Assembly (NCBI RefSeq): GCF_904846605.1
Contig: NZ_CAJHBI010000007.1
Coordinates: 1-64,000 of the forward strand
Direction: 5' to 3'
From: Psychrobacter sp. 72-O-c
GTDB taxonomy: Bacteria; Pseudomonadota; Gammaproteobacteria; Pseudomonadales; Moraxellaceae
DNA length: 64,000 nucleotides
The position numbers and the translations under genes were made by a program. The notes below the pieces were generated by a model that searched no databases, was not told where the DNA came from, and saw only the letters and a program-made list of their open reading frames with translations. Below, piece after piece: positions 47,778 to 56,274 of the stretch. Positions within the stretch are counted from its first letter, which is position 1. Every line of letters begins with the position of its first letter.

Positions 47778-48368
47778 TCATATCTCTGGACAGTCGTTTT
47801 CCTCGTCCATAAACCTATGCTTGTTTTCCATCAATTCCTCAAAAAATGCTTTGCCTGCTTCTGATAACACGTAAGACTTACTGCTTGGCTTTTCCAGCAT
47901 GATGCCTCTATCAACCAGCAGGTTCTTAACGTGACCCATTAAGCTATCTTCGCTCTTACCAGTCATTTTGGATTTTTCTAAAATTTGATCAACGTAGGGA
48001 ATATTTGCCATCTCCTTAAAATCATCAGGGGTCAGGCCACCAGTATGTGAGGTGATTTTAGTTATAGAATGCCCATTAACCGTTAGGTATTTACCTATAA
48101 TTAAAAGAAGAAAATATACTTTCATACTAATATCAGTCTTACCATCCAACCCGCCTGCATCATTTAAGTAAACGTAGGTTGGCGTTTCTATTAACTCAAA
48201 CCCGTTCATTGCGTTATTCTTACGATAGTCTGCTAGGTTATCCATGATCTCAGTGAATAGAGGGTCTGCTATTGGCTCACCACTGTTGCTTAATTTATAC
48301 TTATTGATGATACGCCCATTCATTAGCTGGTCAAATATCTCAACGCTCAACCCCATGTTTATACTCAT
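47778..48368 (-). CDS. jetB: JetB/MksE-like KITE subunit
   Basis: A 196-residue protein, last of a four-gene operon. The plan fits winged-helix KITE subunits (MksE/JetB): an N-terminal helical part, then a C-terminal winged helix (SEDSLMGHVKNLLVDRGIMLEKPSSKSYVLSEAGKAFFEEL, about 140-180). KITE proteins bind the kleisin and stabilise the SMC motor. It starts inside the last codons of the upstream gene (ATGA-type overlap of 4 bases). Assignment rests on size, fold impression and operon position. It is the weakest single homology call of the four. Confidence 0.65.
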   Translation of the reverse strand: MSINMGLSVEIFDQLMNGRIINKYKLSNSGEPIADPLFTEIMDNLADYRKNNAMNGFELIETPTYVYLNDAGGLDGKTDISMKVYFLLLIIGKYLTVNGHSITKITSHTGGLTPDDFKEMANIPYVDQILEKSKMTGKSEDSLMGHVKNLLVDRGIMLEKPSSKSYVLSEAGKAFFEELMENKHRFMDEENDCPEI

Positions 48369-49738
48369 ATTGTTTCTTCCTCACGGTAGCTTAAGACTAC
48401 GTATTCGTAAAAATATTTATCGTCACTGATCTTGTTCCTAATGTTTTGCTGTTGCAGGCCACTAGTGTTTAATAGGGGTAACAGGTATTCGATGCCATAC
48501 AGAACGTCTATAAGGCTAAAGTCAGTAAGCGCCGTGAATAAGGTCTCGTAAACAAACAAATATATATCATCAACTCTGCTTGGTACATTTACCTCACACA
48601 TCAGGTCAAATATTCCATTGTCCTTTTCGTGCTCAATAATCATATCTATTGGCAGCGGCTTTAGTTTTGATGGTACAGGCTTGATTTGCCTAGTTTCTAT
48701 CTGCTCAAACCAAACCTTAAAGGCCAACATAGAATCATCTTGCGCTAGCGGGCGATTGAGGCGTTTATAGTAGCGTTGCTTGAAAGTGAACATACCGTCG
48801 AGTGAATTTAAGTGCTGCAACACTTTACTATCAGCGGTAAGGAATTTGTTTTGTGTTCGTCCATGTTGGAGCGGCTCAATGGATTTAACAAGGTCGCTAA
48901 ACGCACGCTCTATCACCATGAAGTACTTACGGTCTTCAGCAAGGCTACTTAGATAGTGCTGCAACCTTGCAGTGACTCTATTTAAGTCTTTATAGTAGGA
49001 AGTCACTGCCGTCTTGCGATACTGAATATAAATATCATCACTAATAAGCCCTTTTTCCTCGTAAAAGGCTTGTAGATTGTTCAGTGACTCAATAAACGTA
49101 TCACCACCTTGTAGTCGCATCGCGGGATCGATAAATTGTAAGCAAGGGATTATGTTTCTTGTGTACAGCTTGTCCGCTTTTTCGTATAACTCAATGATAG
49201 ATATTTCACACAAGCCTTGCTCTTTTTGGCGATATAAGTCGGATATTTCATCCACCTTGATATTTAGTACCTCAATGTTGCTTTTGATCTCACTTAGAAT
49301 GTCATTAATAATTTTATTAAAGTGAGTATAGGCTTCCTTGTAATCGTCGCTACCGCTTGGGCTTGCCATTATATTTTTAACCGTGGCGGATATATTCTGT
49401 CTAAAGTTGGCAAACTCTATACTGCTAAATTCACGACTGCGTGATATATCTAAAAAGACTAAAAAGTCATACATGGCTTTTGATAAGCCAATCATGCCTG
49501 AGTTTTTATTATCATAGACAAAAACATCACTTTTAACGAGAGCATCTAAGCTCATGATATTCTTTAAGGCGTTATCCTTATGTACTCTAACGATTTTCTC
49601 ATAGAACGCTAAATAAAGGCGTTTAGGAAACTCTGAGGCGGTGTTGTTTTCATGGATATAATCAATAAATTTAAAAAAATCGCGCTCAAAGCCATTAGCA
49701 AATATCTCTTTTATGATGGTCTGTCTATTAATTCTCAT
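48365..49738 (-). CDS. jetA: JetA/MksF-like kleisin subunit
   Basis: A 457-residue, predominantly helical protein with no catalytic motif, matching the size and position of the kleisin of Wadjet/MksBEFG complexes. The N-terminal part (about 1-100) resembles a winged helix region. The middle has long helices (about 130-290) suited to contact the SMC neck, and the C-terminus (about 390-457) is a compact helical domain. It overlaps the ATPase gene upstream and the KITE gene downstream by 4 bases each, so the three are translationally coupled. In described Wadjet operons this gene usually comes first; here it is third. Confidence 0.68.
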   Translation of the reverse strand: MRINRQTIIKEIFANGFERDFFKFIDYIHENNTASEFPKRLYLAFYEKIVRVHKDNALKNIMSLDALVKSDVFVYDNKNSGMIGLSKAMYDFLVFLDISRSREFSSIEFANFRQNISATVKNIMASPSGSDDYKEAYTHFNKIINDILSEIKSNIEVLNIKVDEISDLYRQKEQGLCEISIIELYEKADKLYTRNIIPCLQFIDPAMRLQGGDTFIESLNNLQAFYEEKGLISDDIYIQYRKTAVTSYYKDLNRVTARLQHYLSSLAEDRKYFMVIERAFSDLVKSIEPLQHGRTQNKFLTADSKVLQHLNSLDGMFTFKQRYYKRLNRPLAQDDSMLAFKVWFEQIETRQIKPVPSKLKPLPIDMIIEHEKDNGIFDLMCEVNVPSRVDDIYLFVYETLFTALTDFSLIDVLYGIEYLLPLLNTSGLQQQNIRNKISDDKYFYEYVVLSYREEETI

Positions 49739-52653
49739 ACGACACGCTCTTCAGCTGCATTTATTTTGCCAAAAGTGTCTATGTGTTGCGGTAAGATGTG
49801 CAGCACACAGTCAGGGTGCATTAAGTCTTTATTAAATTTGCAATAATCAATATTGATGTGGTTGCCAACGTGTTTACATACCGTACTTAACCGATGCGGG
49901 GTCGCACAGAATACAGAAAAGCCTGATTGAGCGATTTGGTTAACAATGGTTTTAATGTTTTTCTTATCCATGTCAGCAATTTCATCGACGATAACCGGCA
50001 TCATAAGGGTGCTGTCTTGGGCGAAAATCTTGCTAAGCAGTATAGAGATAATAAAAGAGGTCACTGTGCTTGTGGTGCCACCAGACTGTGGTTTTGTCTC
50101 TATATGACCGGTGTCTTCAACGTACTCGTAGCTGATAGATTTAATGAGATTAACCATCTTTAGCGTACGTTTTTTACTATGGCTATTCTCTTTGATGTAG
50201 CTTATGAGCGAAGTATAAAACTCAGGCTCAAGCAAGGTATCTTGGCTTAAGTCATACTTACTGCAATTGTCTAATAGATTTCTATAGTCGGCTTGAGTGG
50301 TTAGGCGCAGGCGTACCGCATCAAAGTTAGATACTTTATGGTGGCTCAGCTCTTTGTTCATCGAGGTTATTTCTGACTGTAGCAGCCTATTTGCATTCTT
50401 AATTTCCTCAAGCATGCTGGCAAGATAGGAGTGATGCTCATAAACTTTGTGCTTATAATCCTCTTTTTTGACATTAATTCTATCAAAAGTGTTCTTGTAC
50501 AGGGCTATAATTTCGCTGTACTCATGCAGGCCAGTTATTTCTTTGTGCGGATCAAGCTCTGCAAGCGGTATGTCTTCCATAAACCGTTGTAACTTAGTTT
50601 TATACTCAGCTTTCTCGGCAGCTAGTGCTATCGCTGTATTTTGTAGCTTCTCAAAATCTTCGAGCTCTAAGACTAGCATGCCATCAAGCGCCGCTAGATA
50701 CTGATCATTATCATCAGGGATATAGGTTGCTTGAAAGTGACTGTTGCTGCGTTCAATGATTTTGTCAGTAGTATCAAAGCGACGTATGAAGCTCTCAATG
50801 TCCTCTTTTTGCTTGCTGTAGTCAATATAAGCTGCATAATAACCATTTAACTTTTCTTGCTTGCCAGCGTGCTGATCGGTTACTAGCCCATACTCTTTAA
50901 TTACTTTATTTAACGTTGCTTTACTCTCAGTAATTTGCCGTTTAATGACTGCCAAACCACCTATGTCATCGATATTTAAGCTGATTTGATTATGCTCTGT
51001 TTTTAGTTTCTTTTTACTATGATCTGCCACTGAATTATTGGCGTCAGCGATAATATTATTGAGGCTGCCAATATCCTTCCTCAATTTCTGAATATGAGCT
51101 TGATTGTTAATTATTTGCTCTACATTCTTTTTGGCCTCTGTCTCTTTATCATAAAAGACAAAATTGGTATTAGCCAGCGTTGACTCTTTAAATGTTAATA
51201 CACCTTTCTCGCTATTGAACAACTCAGCAAAGGCATTAATAGTTTGAATATCACTATCCGACAAATCACAAATTAATTCTGAAAACTCGTTATTTAAGCT
51301 GATTAAAACACTGGCACTATGTTCAGGCAATTGACTGGTCGCCAGCAGACTTAGATTATCCTTTGCGGACTCTAAGCGTGCAAGGCGTGCGGTTAGGGTA
51401 CTGATCTCATGGGTTTTGGTTGTGATAGCTGTGGTCGCCTGATCTATATTATCAATGCTTTTTAACATAACAGACAGCTCTTCAAGACGAACTCTAAGCT
51501 CATACATAACCACATCAGCAGGCTTATTAAACTCACTTAATATGGTCTCAACGGCAATCTGCTTTTGCTCGTAGGTGTTGATGCTTGTCAGAAGAGATTT
51601 ATGCTGGGTATTGAGCTCGATAAGCTGAGTCTCAAGGTTTTTAACCTCGCCTGCTAGTGGGTTTTTCTTGGCATTAATGCTATTAAGTTGCTGGGTGATA
51701 TCGCCAAGTTTATTAGCTTGCTGTTCCTGACTACGGTTTAGATAGGTCTTTAGTACTTTAAATGACAGGCTGTAATCATTAACCGATGTTAGAATCGCAT
51801 CAAACTGACCTTTTAGAGTCTCGTAAACTACCTTGTTATTTTCATACTTTTTGAGCATCATGCCTTCATTGGTCAACTTCTCATAATCATCTTGAAGGGC
51901 GCTGAAATCAGCATCCATCCGCTCTTCATCTCGGCCTCGTCTCATCTCAATTATAGTAGCTATCGCTTGGGGCAAGGTGCTTTCCTCACCTTTACCTGAG
52001 TTAAAAGCCAGCTCAAAAATATTAATAAAAGCCTCTATTGAGGACTCTCTTTGGTCTTTGAGCGGCACTAAGCAGTATTTTGCATCTGCACTGGCGAAGT
52101 TACCAAATAGAATTTTAGACAGTATGGCCTTATCGCTGACGTGTAACCCTTTATAGGTCTTTACCGCACTGAGTATCGTTTGCACGCTAAGATTGGGCGC
52201 GAAGTAGTTGTTTTCGCTATCCCAGAATAAATGGCGGATATCATCAAACGGTACAGGCAGTAGCACACGGTTATACTCATAGTTGCCTGCTCGGTATAGA
52301 ATCATGCAAAACTCACCTGACGGATTTTTACCTTCCATAATCAAAAAAGAATTGGCAGTGGGAAAATAATACTCATATGATTCGTCACGCTTGAATTTTC
52401 TGCCTGACTTGCTGACAAAGTTAAACTTACTCTCACACTTATTAAAGTTAGTTTCAGGGTAGAGTAGTAGCTTGGTTGCCGACAGGCTTGCCGTCTTACC
52501 TAAGTTATTGTCACCGAACATCGCCAGATGATGATCAAGGGCCAGCTCTGTATAAGCATGGCTCGCTGAGTTAACAAATACAATTTGCTTGAGCACATAG
52601 CTGTAATCAAACTGCTCATCGTCTAATAGCTGATTAAAAGTATCAGTCGGCAT
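49735..52653 (-). CDS. jetC: JetC/MksB-like SMC ATPase
   Basis: A 972-residue SMC-type motor. The Walker A motif GDNNLGKT is at 47-54, preceded by a basic/aromatic strand typical of MukB/MksB heads. Two long coiled-coil arms (about 285-470 and 510-800, rich in K, E, Q, L) surround a hinge-like region. The C-terminal head has the signature SGGTTSTV (857) and Walker B MMPVIVDEIADMD (Asp890, Glu891). It is a little shorter than usual JetC (about 1100). It overlaps jetD by 11 bases and jetA by 4. The inferred role is DNA loop extrusion that feeds plasmid DNA to the JetD nuclease. Confidence 0.8.
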   Translation of the reverse strand: MPTDTFNQLLDDEQFDYSYVLKQIVFVNSASHAYTELALDHHLAMFGDNNLGKTASLSATKLLLYPETNFNKCESKFNFVSKSGRKFKRDESYEYYFPTANSFLIMEGKNPSGEFCMILYRAGNYEYNRVLLPVPFDDIRHLFWDSENNYFAPNLSVQTILSAVKTYKGLHVSDKAILSKILFGNFASADAKYCLVPLKDQRESSIEAFINIFELAFNSGKGEESTLPQAIATIIEMRRGRDEERMDADFSALQDDYEKLTNEGMMLKKYENNKVVYETLKGQFDAILTSVNDYSLSFKVLKTYLNRSQEQQANKLGDITQQLNSINAKKNPLAGEVKNLETQLIELNTQHKSLLTSINTYEQKQIAVETILSEFNKPADVVMYELRVRLEELSVMLKSIDNIDQATTAITTKTHEISTLTARLARLESAKDNLSLLATSQLPEHSASVLISLNNEFSELICDLSDSDIQTINAFAELFNSEKGVLTFKESTLANTNFVFYDKETEAKKNVEQIINNQAHIQKLRKDIGSLNNIIADANNSVADHSKKKLKTEHNQISLNIDDIGGLAVIKRQITESKATLNKVIKEYGLVTDQHAGKQEKLNGYYAAYIDYSKQKEDIESFIRRFDTTDKIIERSNSHFQATYIPDDNDQYLAALDGMLVLELEDFEKLQNTAIALAAEKAEYKTKLQRFMEDIPLAELDPHKEITGLHEYSEIIALYKNTFDRINVKKEDYKHKVYEHHSYLASMLEEIKNANRLLQSEITSMNKELSHHKVSNFDAVRLRLTTQADYRNLLDNCSKYDLSQDTLLEPEFYTSLISYIKENSHSKKRTLKMVNLIKSISYEYVEDTGHIETKPQSGGTTSTVTSFIISILLSKIFAQDSTLMMPVIVDEIADMDKKNIKTIVNQIAQSGFSVFCATPHRLSTVCKHVGNHINIDYCKFNKDLMHPDCVLHILPQHIDTFGKINAAEERVV

Positions 52654-53461
52654 ATAAATAGCTCTCTTGTTCGATGAATTTCATATGGTTACGGATTATT
52701 TCGCAGATAGGTTTAAGTGGTGGGCAGTCTTGGCCAATCGTGATTACTTTGCCTAATTCTTCACTGCCAAACTTTTCTACCACGCCAGCCAGTCGCTTCT
52801 GAATATCGCTTGGGTATAAAAAAACTTTAGAATTATTCATTGATAGGTTATATAGATTCTTAGCTATAGTCAGTCCACCTAAGTCAAAATCAAACAGCAT
52901 ATATAACGTATCGTATTTACTCAATAGTTTCTTATGTAGACTATTGGATATCTCATTACCTGCACCGAATATAATATCTAATTCATTATCTTTGGGTAGG
53001 TTGCAGTGTTGATATAGGAAGGTCAGTGTTCTCTCAATATAGATAAATAGCTGACGATTTTCTATAAGAAGGGCTTGCTTGGCAGGGTGGTGGGTGTGCT
53101 GGCAGGTGTGCTGATAATTACCATCAGTATCAAACAAAATCACTGCGGGATATTCTACTGATTTGCGAATAAGGAGTATTGAGCCATCAACCTTATAGTC
53201 ATGACTTCTGTTTTGTCGCGCCCCTGATACCCTGTCTTCATCCACACCAGCGGTAAGGCGACGTAATTCACTCATGAGGTCCTCATCAACACTTTTTATA
53301 AGATAGTAACCAAGTTTTGCTGTACGACTAGCGTTAATATTAGTTGGGCTATATCTGTGAGTGAGGCTTAACTGTTCAATCATTTTTTGTAGACGGCGAA
53401 GATTGACAGGTTTGCTATTATCAATACTATTAATAAACCTTTTTAAGGTTTTCACGCTCAT
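52643..53461 (-). CDS. jetD: JetD-like Toprim (DUF2220) nuclease subunit, compact form
   Basis: A 272-residue protein with the DUF2220 Toprim layout of JetD. It has the acidic residue in LLIENRQLFIYIE (Glu134), the IIFGAGNEI turn, the metal-binding FDFDLGG (Asp191, Asp193) and the late conserved FIEQES motif (about 262-267). All catalytic acids appear intact. The N-terminal region is short compared with described JetD proteins (about 350-400 residues), so the arm domain (DUF3322) is reduced or absent. It is the first gene of the operon, with AAAGGGAT before the ATG. In known Wadjet loci it is last. Confidence 0.75.
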   Translation of the reverse strand: MSVKTLKRFINSIDNSKPVNLRRLQKMIEQLSLTHRYSPTNINASRTAKLGYYLIKSVDEDLMSELRRLTAGVDEDRVSGARQNRSHDYKVDGSILLIRKSVEYPAVILFDTDGNYQHTCQHTHHPAKQALLIENRQLFIYIERTLTFLYQHCNLPKDNELDIIFGAGNEISNSLHKKLLSKYDTLYMLFDFDLGGLTIAKNLYNLSMNNSKVFLYPSDIQKRLAGVVEKFGSEELGKVITIGQDCPPLKPICEIIRNHMKFIEQESYLYAD

Positions 53462-54019
53462 GCTATATCCCTTTGTTTTTTAGTTATATTGTTGGTCAAT
53501 CAGAACGTCTTATTGGTTAGCATTAATATATTTTGTTATAGTCAATACCAAATAAAATAGACACACACGTAATTTCGCATGGTAGGTAAAAATTTTTCTA
53601 GCTTGCTATGTGACTGTGTCACTCCAGAGGCTGCGAAAATTTCTCCCAGCCATACTGTGTTCGTTTCAAAGCGGCTCAACTATATACCTAAACTAAGGTG
53701 TGTCATCAATTAAAACATTTTTAACCCTCATAATCTAATTAATGATAAGCCCTAGAATGTTCTTAATAATAATACGTGATTATTACCCTTCAATACCCAC
53801 TTAACGCCCCTTAATACCTGCACTATTCCAACCGGAAGACTGTTTCAAAGACAGCCATAACAAAAAGTAATTAATAACAAAAAATTCTGTTAGATAGTGG
53901 TTTAATATTTATCATAATGACGTTACTATGACTTTGATATTCAAGGCTGAGATTTTAATATTCAAGACTTGGGTTTTAATATTCAGGATTCTATATTCCT
54001 ATCGTCAAAAGGATAAGCT
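53462..54019. other. divergent spacer with MITE
   Basis: About 560 bp between the divergent Wadjet-like operon and the DadA-like gene. It holds the MITE copy 2 and presumably both promoters. No gene is seen. Confidence 0.6.
53537..53684. mobile_element. MITE-like element, copy 2
   Basis: A 148-bp unit starting TATAGTC and ending AACTATA, with inner arms CATGGTAGG and CCCAGCCATAC. It shares ordered blocks AATAAAA, GGTA-AAATTTTTCT, CAGAGGCTGC and TCGTTT with 17363-17518. It contains an extra perfect dyad GTGAC-TGT-GTCAC. It lies 76 bp upstream of the jetD start. Confidence 0.65.
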
Positions 54020-55285
54020 ATGCGCTACGAAGTTATTGTTATTGGTGCGGGTATGGTTGGCACATCGATTGCTTGGCACCTACAAAAGAATAACTCTAAA
54101 GTTTTATTGTTAGACAGAAAGCTACCAGGACTCGAGACCTCATACGGTAATGCTGGGCTGATACAGCGCGAAGCGATTCACACCCATCCCTTTCCTCGAC
54201 AGCTGACGGAGCTGGTAAGAGTCATGCCCAATCGTGGCACTGATATTCGCTATCGCTTGCCAGCTATCCTGCGTTATCATCAGGCGCTCCTCCAGTATTG
54301 GAAGTATTCTACGCCAGCCTCTGTCAAAAAAATAGAAGCAGAATGGCAGACACTGATTGCGCATTGTACCAGCGAGCATCAGACCATGATTACCGCATCA
54401 AACGCTGATGAGTTGATTAGACGTGATGGTTGGCTGCAGTTACATCGTTCTGAAGATACCCTTAAGATCGCCGCTGCCTTAGCCATAAGTGACCGTGAGC
54501 AAGGGGTTGAGCATAAATTGTTGTCCGTTGAAGAGTTAAAAGTGCTTGAACCTAATGCTAATTTTGATGGTTTTGTCGGTGCGATTCATTGGTTAAATTC
54601 TTGGCAAGTTTCCAACCCAAGTATGCTAGTAAAAGCCTATGCCAAAAATTTCGAAGACATGGGTGGTACGATACAAGAAAAAAACGTAAAAGAGATCACT
54701 CCCGATGACAGTGGTGATGGTCAGGGTTGGAAGGTAGTCACTGATAATGACACCTATTATTGCGATGATTTGGTAGTCGCTGCCGGTCCTTGGTCTAATG
54801 AGTTAATCAAACCATTGGGATATAATCTACCCTTATTCCCGATGCGCGGCTATCATCAGCACTTTAAAACCACTGGTAAAAATACAATCAATCACAGTAT
54901 GTTTGATATGGATAAAGGCTTCGTCATGGGGCCTATGCAGCAAGGTATTCGCATTACTACCGGTGCTGAGATGACTACGATGGATGCGCCAAAGAACTTC
55001 GGACAGCTGAAAACAGTACTGAAGCTTGCTAGAAAAATATTGCCATTAGAGGAAGCGGTAGAATCTGAGGCGTGGGCTGGCTCGCGTCCGTGTATGCCAG
55101 ATATGAAGCCGGTCATTGGTCCTGCGCACAAACATGATAAGTTATGGTTTGCCTTTGGTCATAGCCATCAAGGTTTTACTTTAGGACCTATGACCGGGCG
55201 CATTATGGAAGAGCTGATTCATAATAAACCTGTCATCGTAGATGTAGAACCGTTTAATGCGCAGCGTTTTTCTAAGACTAAATAA
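54020..55285 (+). CDS. DadA-like FAD-dependent amino acid dehydrogenase
   Basis: A 421-residue DAO-superfamily flavoprotein. VIVIGAGMVGTSIAWHLQKN (about 5-24) binds FAD, ETSYGNAGLIQ is typical of D-amino acid dehydrogenase small subunits (DadA), and SRPCMPDMKPVIGPA plus FGHSHQGFTLGPMTGR close the FAD site. It should oxidise amino acids to imino acids and feed electrons to the respiratory chain. AGGA precedes the ATG. The ridA gene 57 bp downstream fits, because RidA hydrolyses reactive imines. The substrate and stereo-preference cannot be read from sequence. Confidence 0.88.
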   Translation: MRYEVIVIGAGMVGTSIAWHLQKNNSKVLLLDRKLPGLETSYGNAGLIQREAIHTHPFPRQLTELVRVMPNRGTDIRYRLPAILRYHQALLQYWKYSTPASVKKIEAEWQTLIAHCTSEHQTMITASNADELIRRDGWLQLHRSEDTLKIAAALAISDREQGVEHKLLSVEELKVLEPNANFDGFVGAIHWLNSWQVSNPSMLVKAYAKNFEDMGGTIQEKNVKEITPDDSGDGQGWKVVTDNDTYYCDDLVVAAGPWSNELIKPLGYNLPLFPMRGYHQHFKTTGKNTINHSMFDMDKGFVMGPMQQGIRITTGAEMTTMDAPKNFGQLKTVLKLARKILPLEEAVESEAWAGSRPCMPDMKPVIGPAHKHDKLWFAFGHSHQGFTLGPMTGRIMEELIHNKPVIVDVEPFNAQRFSKTK

Positions 55286-55342
55286 ACGGTCACTCATTTA
55301 AAACTTTTAATAAATAAGTTAGAGATATAAGGATCAACCGTC

Positions 55343-55681
55343 ATGCAAAAACTGCATAGCAATCAACGTATGAGTAAAATCGTCATCCATAACCAGACCA
55401 TTTATTTATCAGGTCAAGTGGGCAATGCTGAAGACGATATCACCGCTCAGACATTAACCTGTCTAGAGAAAATTCAAGGCTTACTAGAAGAGGTGGGCAG
55501 TGATAAGTCAAAAATCCTGTCGACAACCGTATGGATAAAAAGCATGTCAGATTTTGCCGCGATGAATGAGGTATGGGATAAGTGGTTTGAAGGTACGCCG
55601 CCGCCAGCTCGCGCCTGTGGCGAATCAGCTTTGGCGCGTCCAGAGCTATTAGTAGAAATGCTTGTCATCGCTGCTGAATAA
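55343..55681 (+). CDS. RidA-family imine deaminase
   Basis: A 112-residue YjgF/YER057c/UK114-family protein with IYLSGQVG, LEKIQGLLEEVGSDKSKILSTTVWI and the conserved Arg/Glu region PPPARACGESALARPELLVEM. The family hydrolyses enamine/imine intermediates to keto acids plus ammonia. It is the partner gene of the DadA-like oxidase upstream. AAGGA precedes the ATG. A terminator follows. Confidence 0.92.
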   Translation: MQKLHSNQRMSKIVIHNQTIYLSGQVGNAEDDITAQTLTCLEKIQGLLEEVGSDKSKILSTTVWIKSMSDFAAMNEVWDKWFEGTPPPARACGESALARPELLVEMLVIAAE

Positions 55682-55723
55682 CCGATCAGAAGTATTAAAA
55701 GCTATTTTTTATCAAAATTTAAA

Positions 55724-55757
55724 TAAAAAAACACGACATTAATGGTTGTGTTTTTTT
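55724..55757 (+). terminator. terminator after ridA
   Basis: AAAAAAACACGAC pairs with GTTGTGTTTTTTT (one mismatch) around a 7-base loop, with a T run. Confidence 0.8.
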
Positions 55758-56274
55758 ATGGGTAAAAAAGTGTTTAACAATGTCGGTCGGTCAGCATTAT
55801 TTATTATGAATGGCTATAAATTCAGTGCTTAAAGCGCTACTCATCAAGCTTTCTCTTACGTGTATAGTCTTAAATGCATAATAATAAATGAATGTATATA
55901 TTTTAATAAGTGAATGTTATAGATATTATATACAAAATAATATATTATAATTAAATATATAACGTATTTTAAATTAGTTACTTTTATATCAGGGACTTTG
56001 ATCTCAATGACTGTTATTACATTAATTATATTTAATAGTTCATTTTTGTCTTTTGGTATTTAAAGTATAACTCTCAAATATTTTAGTCATTAGCAGACCT
56101 TAATTATAAATAGGGAGTCTCTATTACCGGTGGTTATGAGGCGTGGGTTGAGGCAAGCCAACTTTGATGCCAAATGTTGGGGTTGATTTTGGTTAGTCTA
56201 TTATTTTAACGGTCAGTGTTAAAAGGTACAGATGAACAGAATCTGATATAACGATTGGCCTATAAGGACATATC
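55758..56274. other. very AT-rich spacer before the SQR gene
   Basis: About 520 bp. From 55860 to 56050 it is almost entirely A and T (runs such as ATATATTTTAATAAG and AATATATTATAATTAAATAT). No gene or clear dyad is seen; probably curved promoter DNA for the SQR gene. Confidence 0.5.

Noticed and set aside
47778-53461. Ordinary chromosomal MukBEF/MksBEF condensin
   Set aside because: The JetD-like Toprim gene in the same overlapping operon and the short ATPase favour a Wadjet/MksBEFG-type plasmid defence complex.
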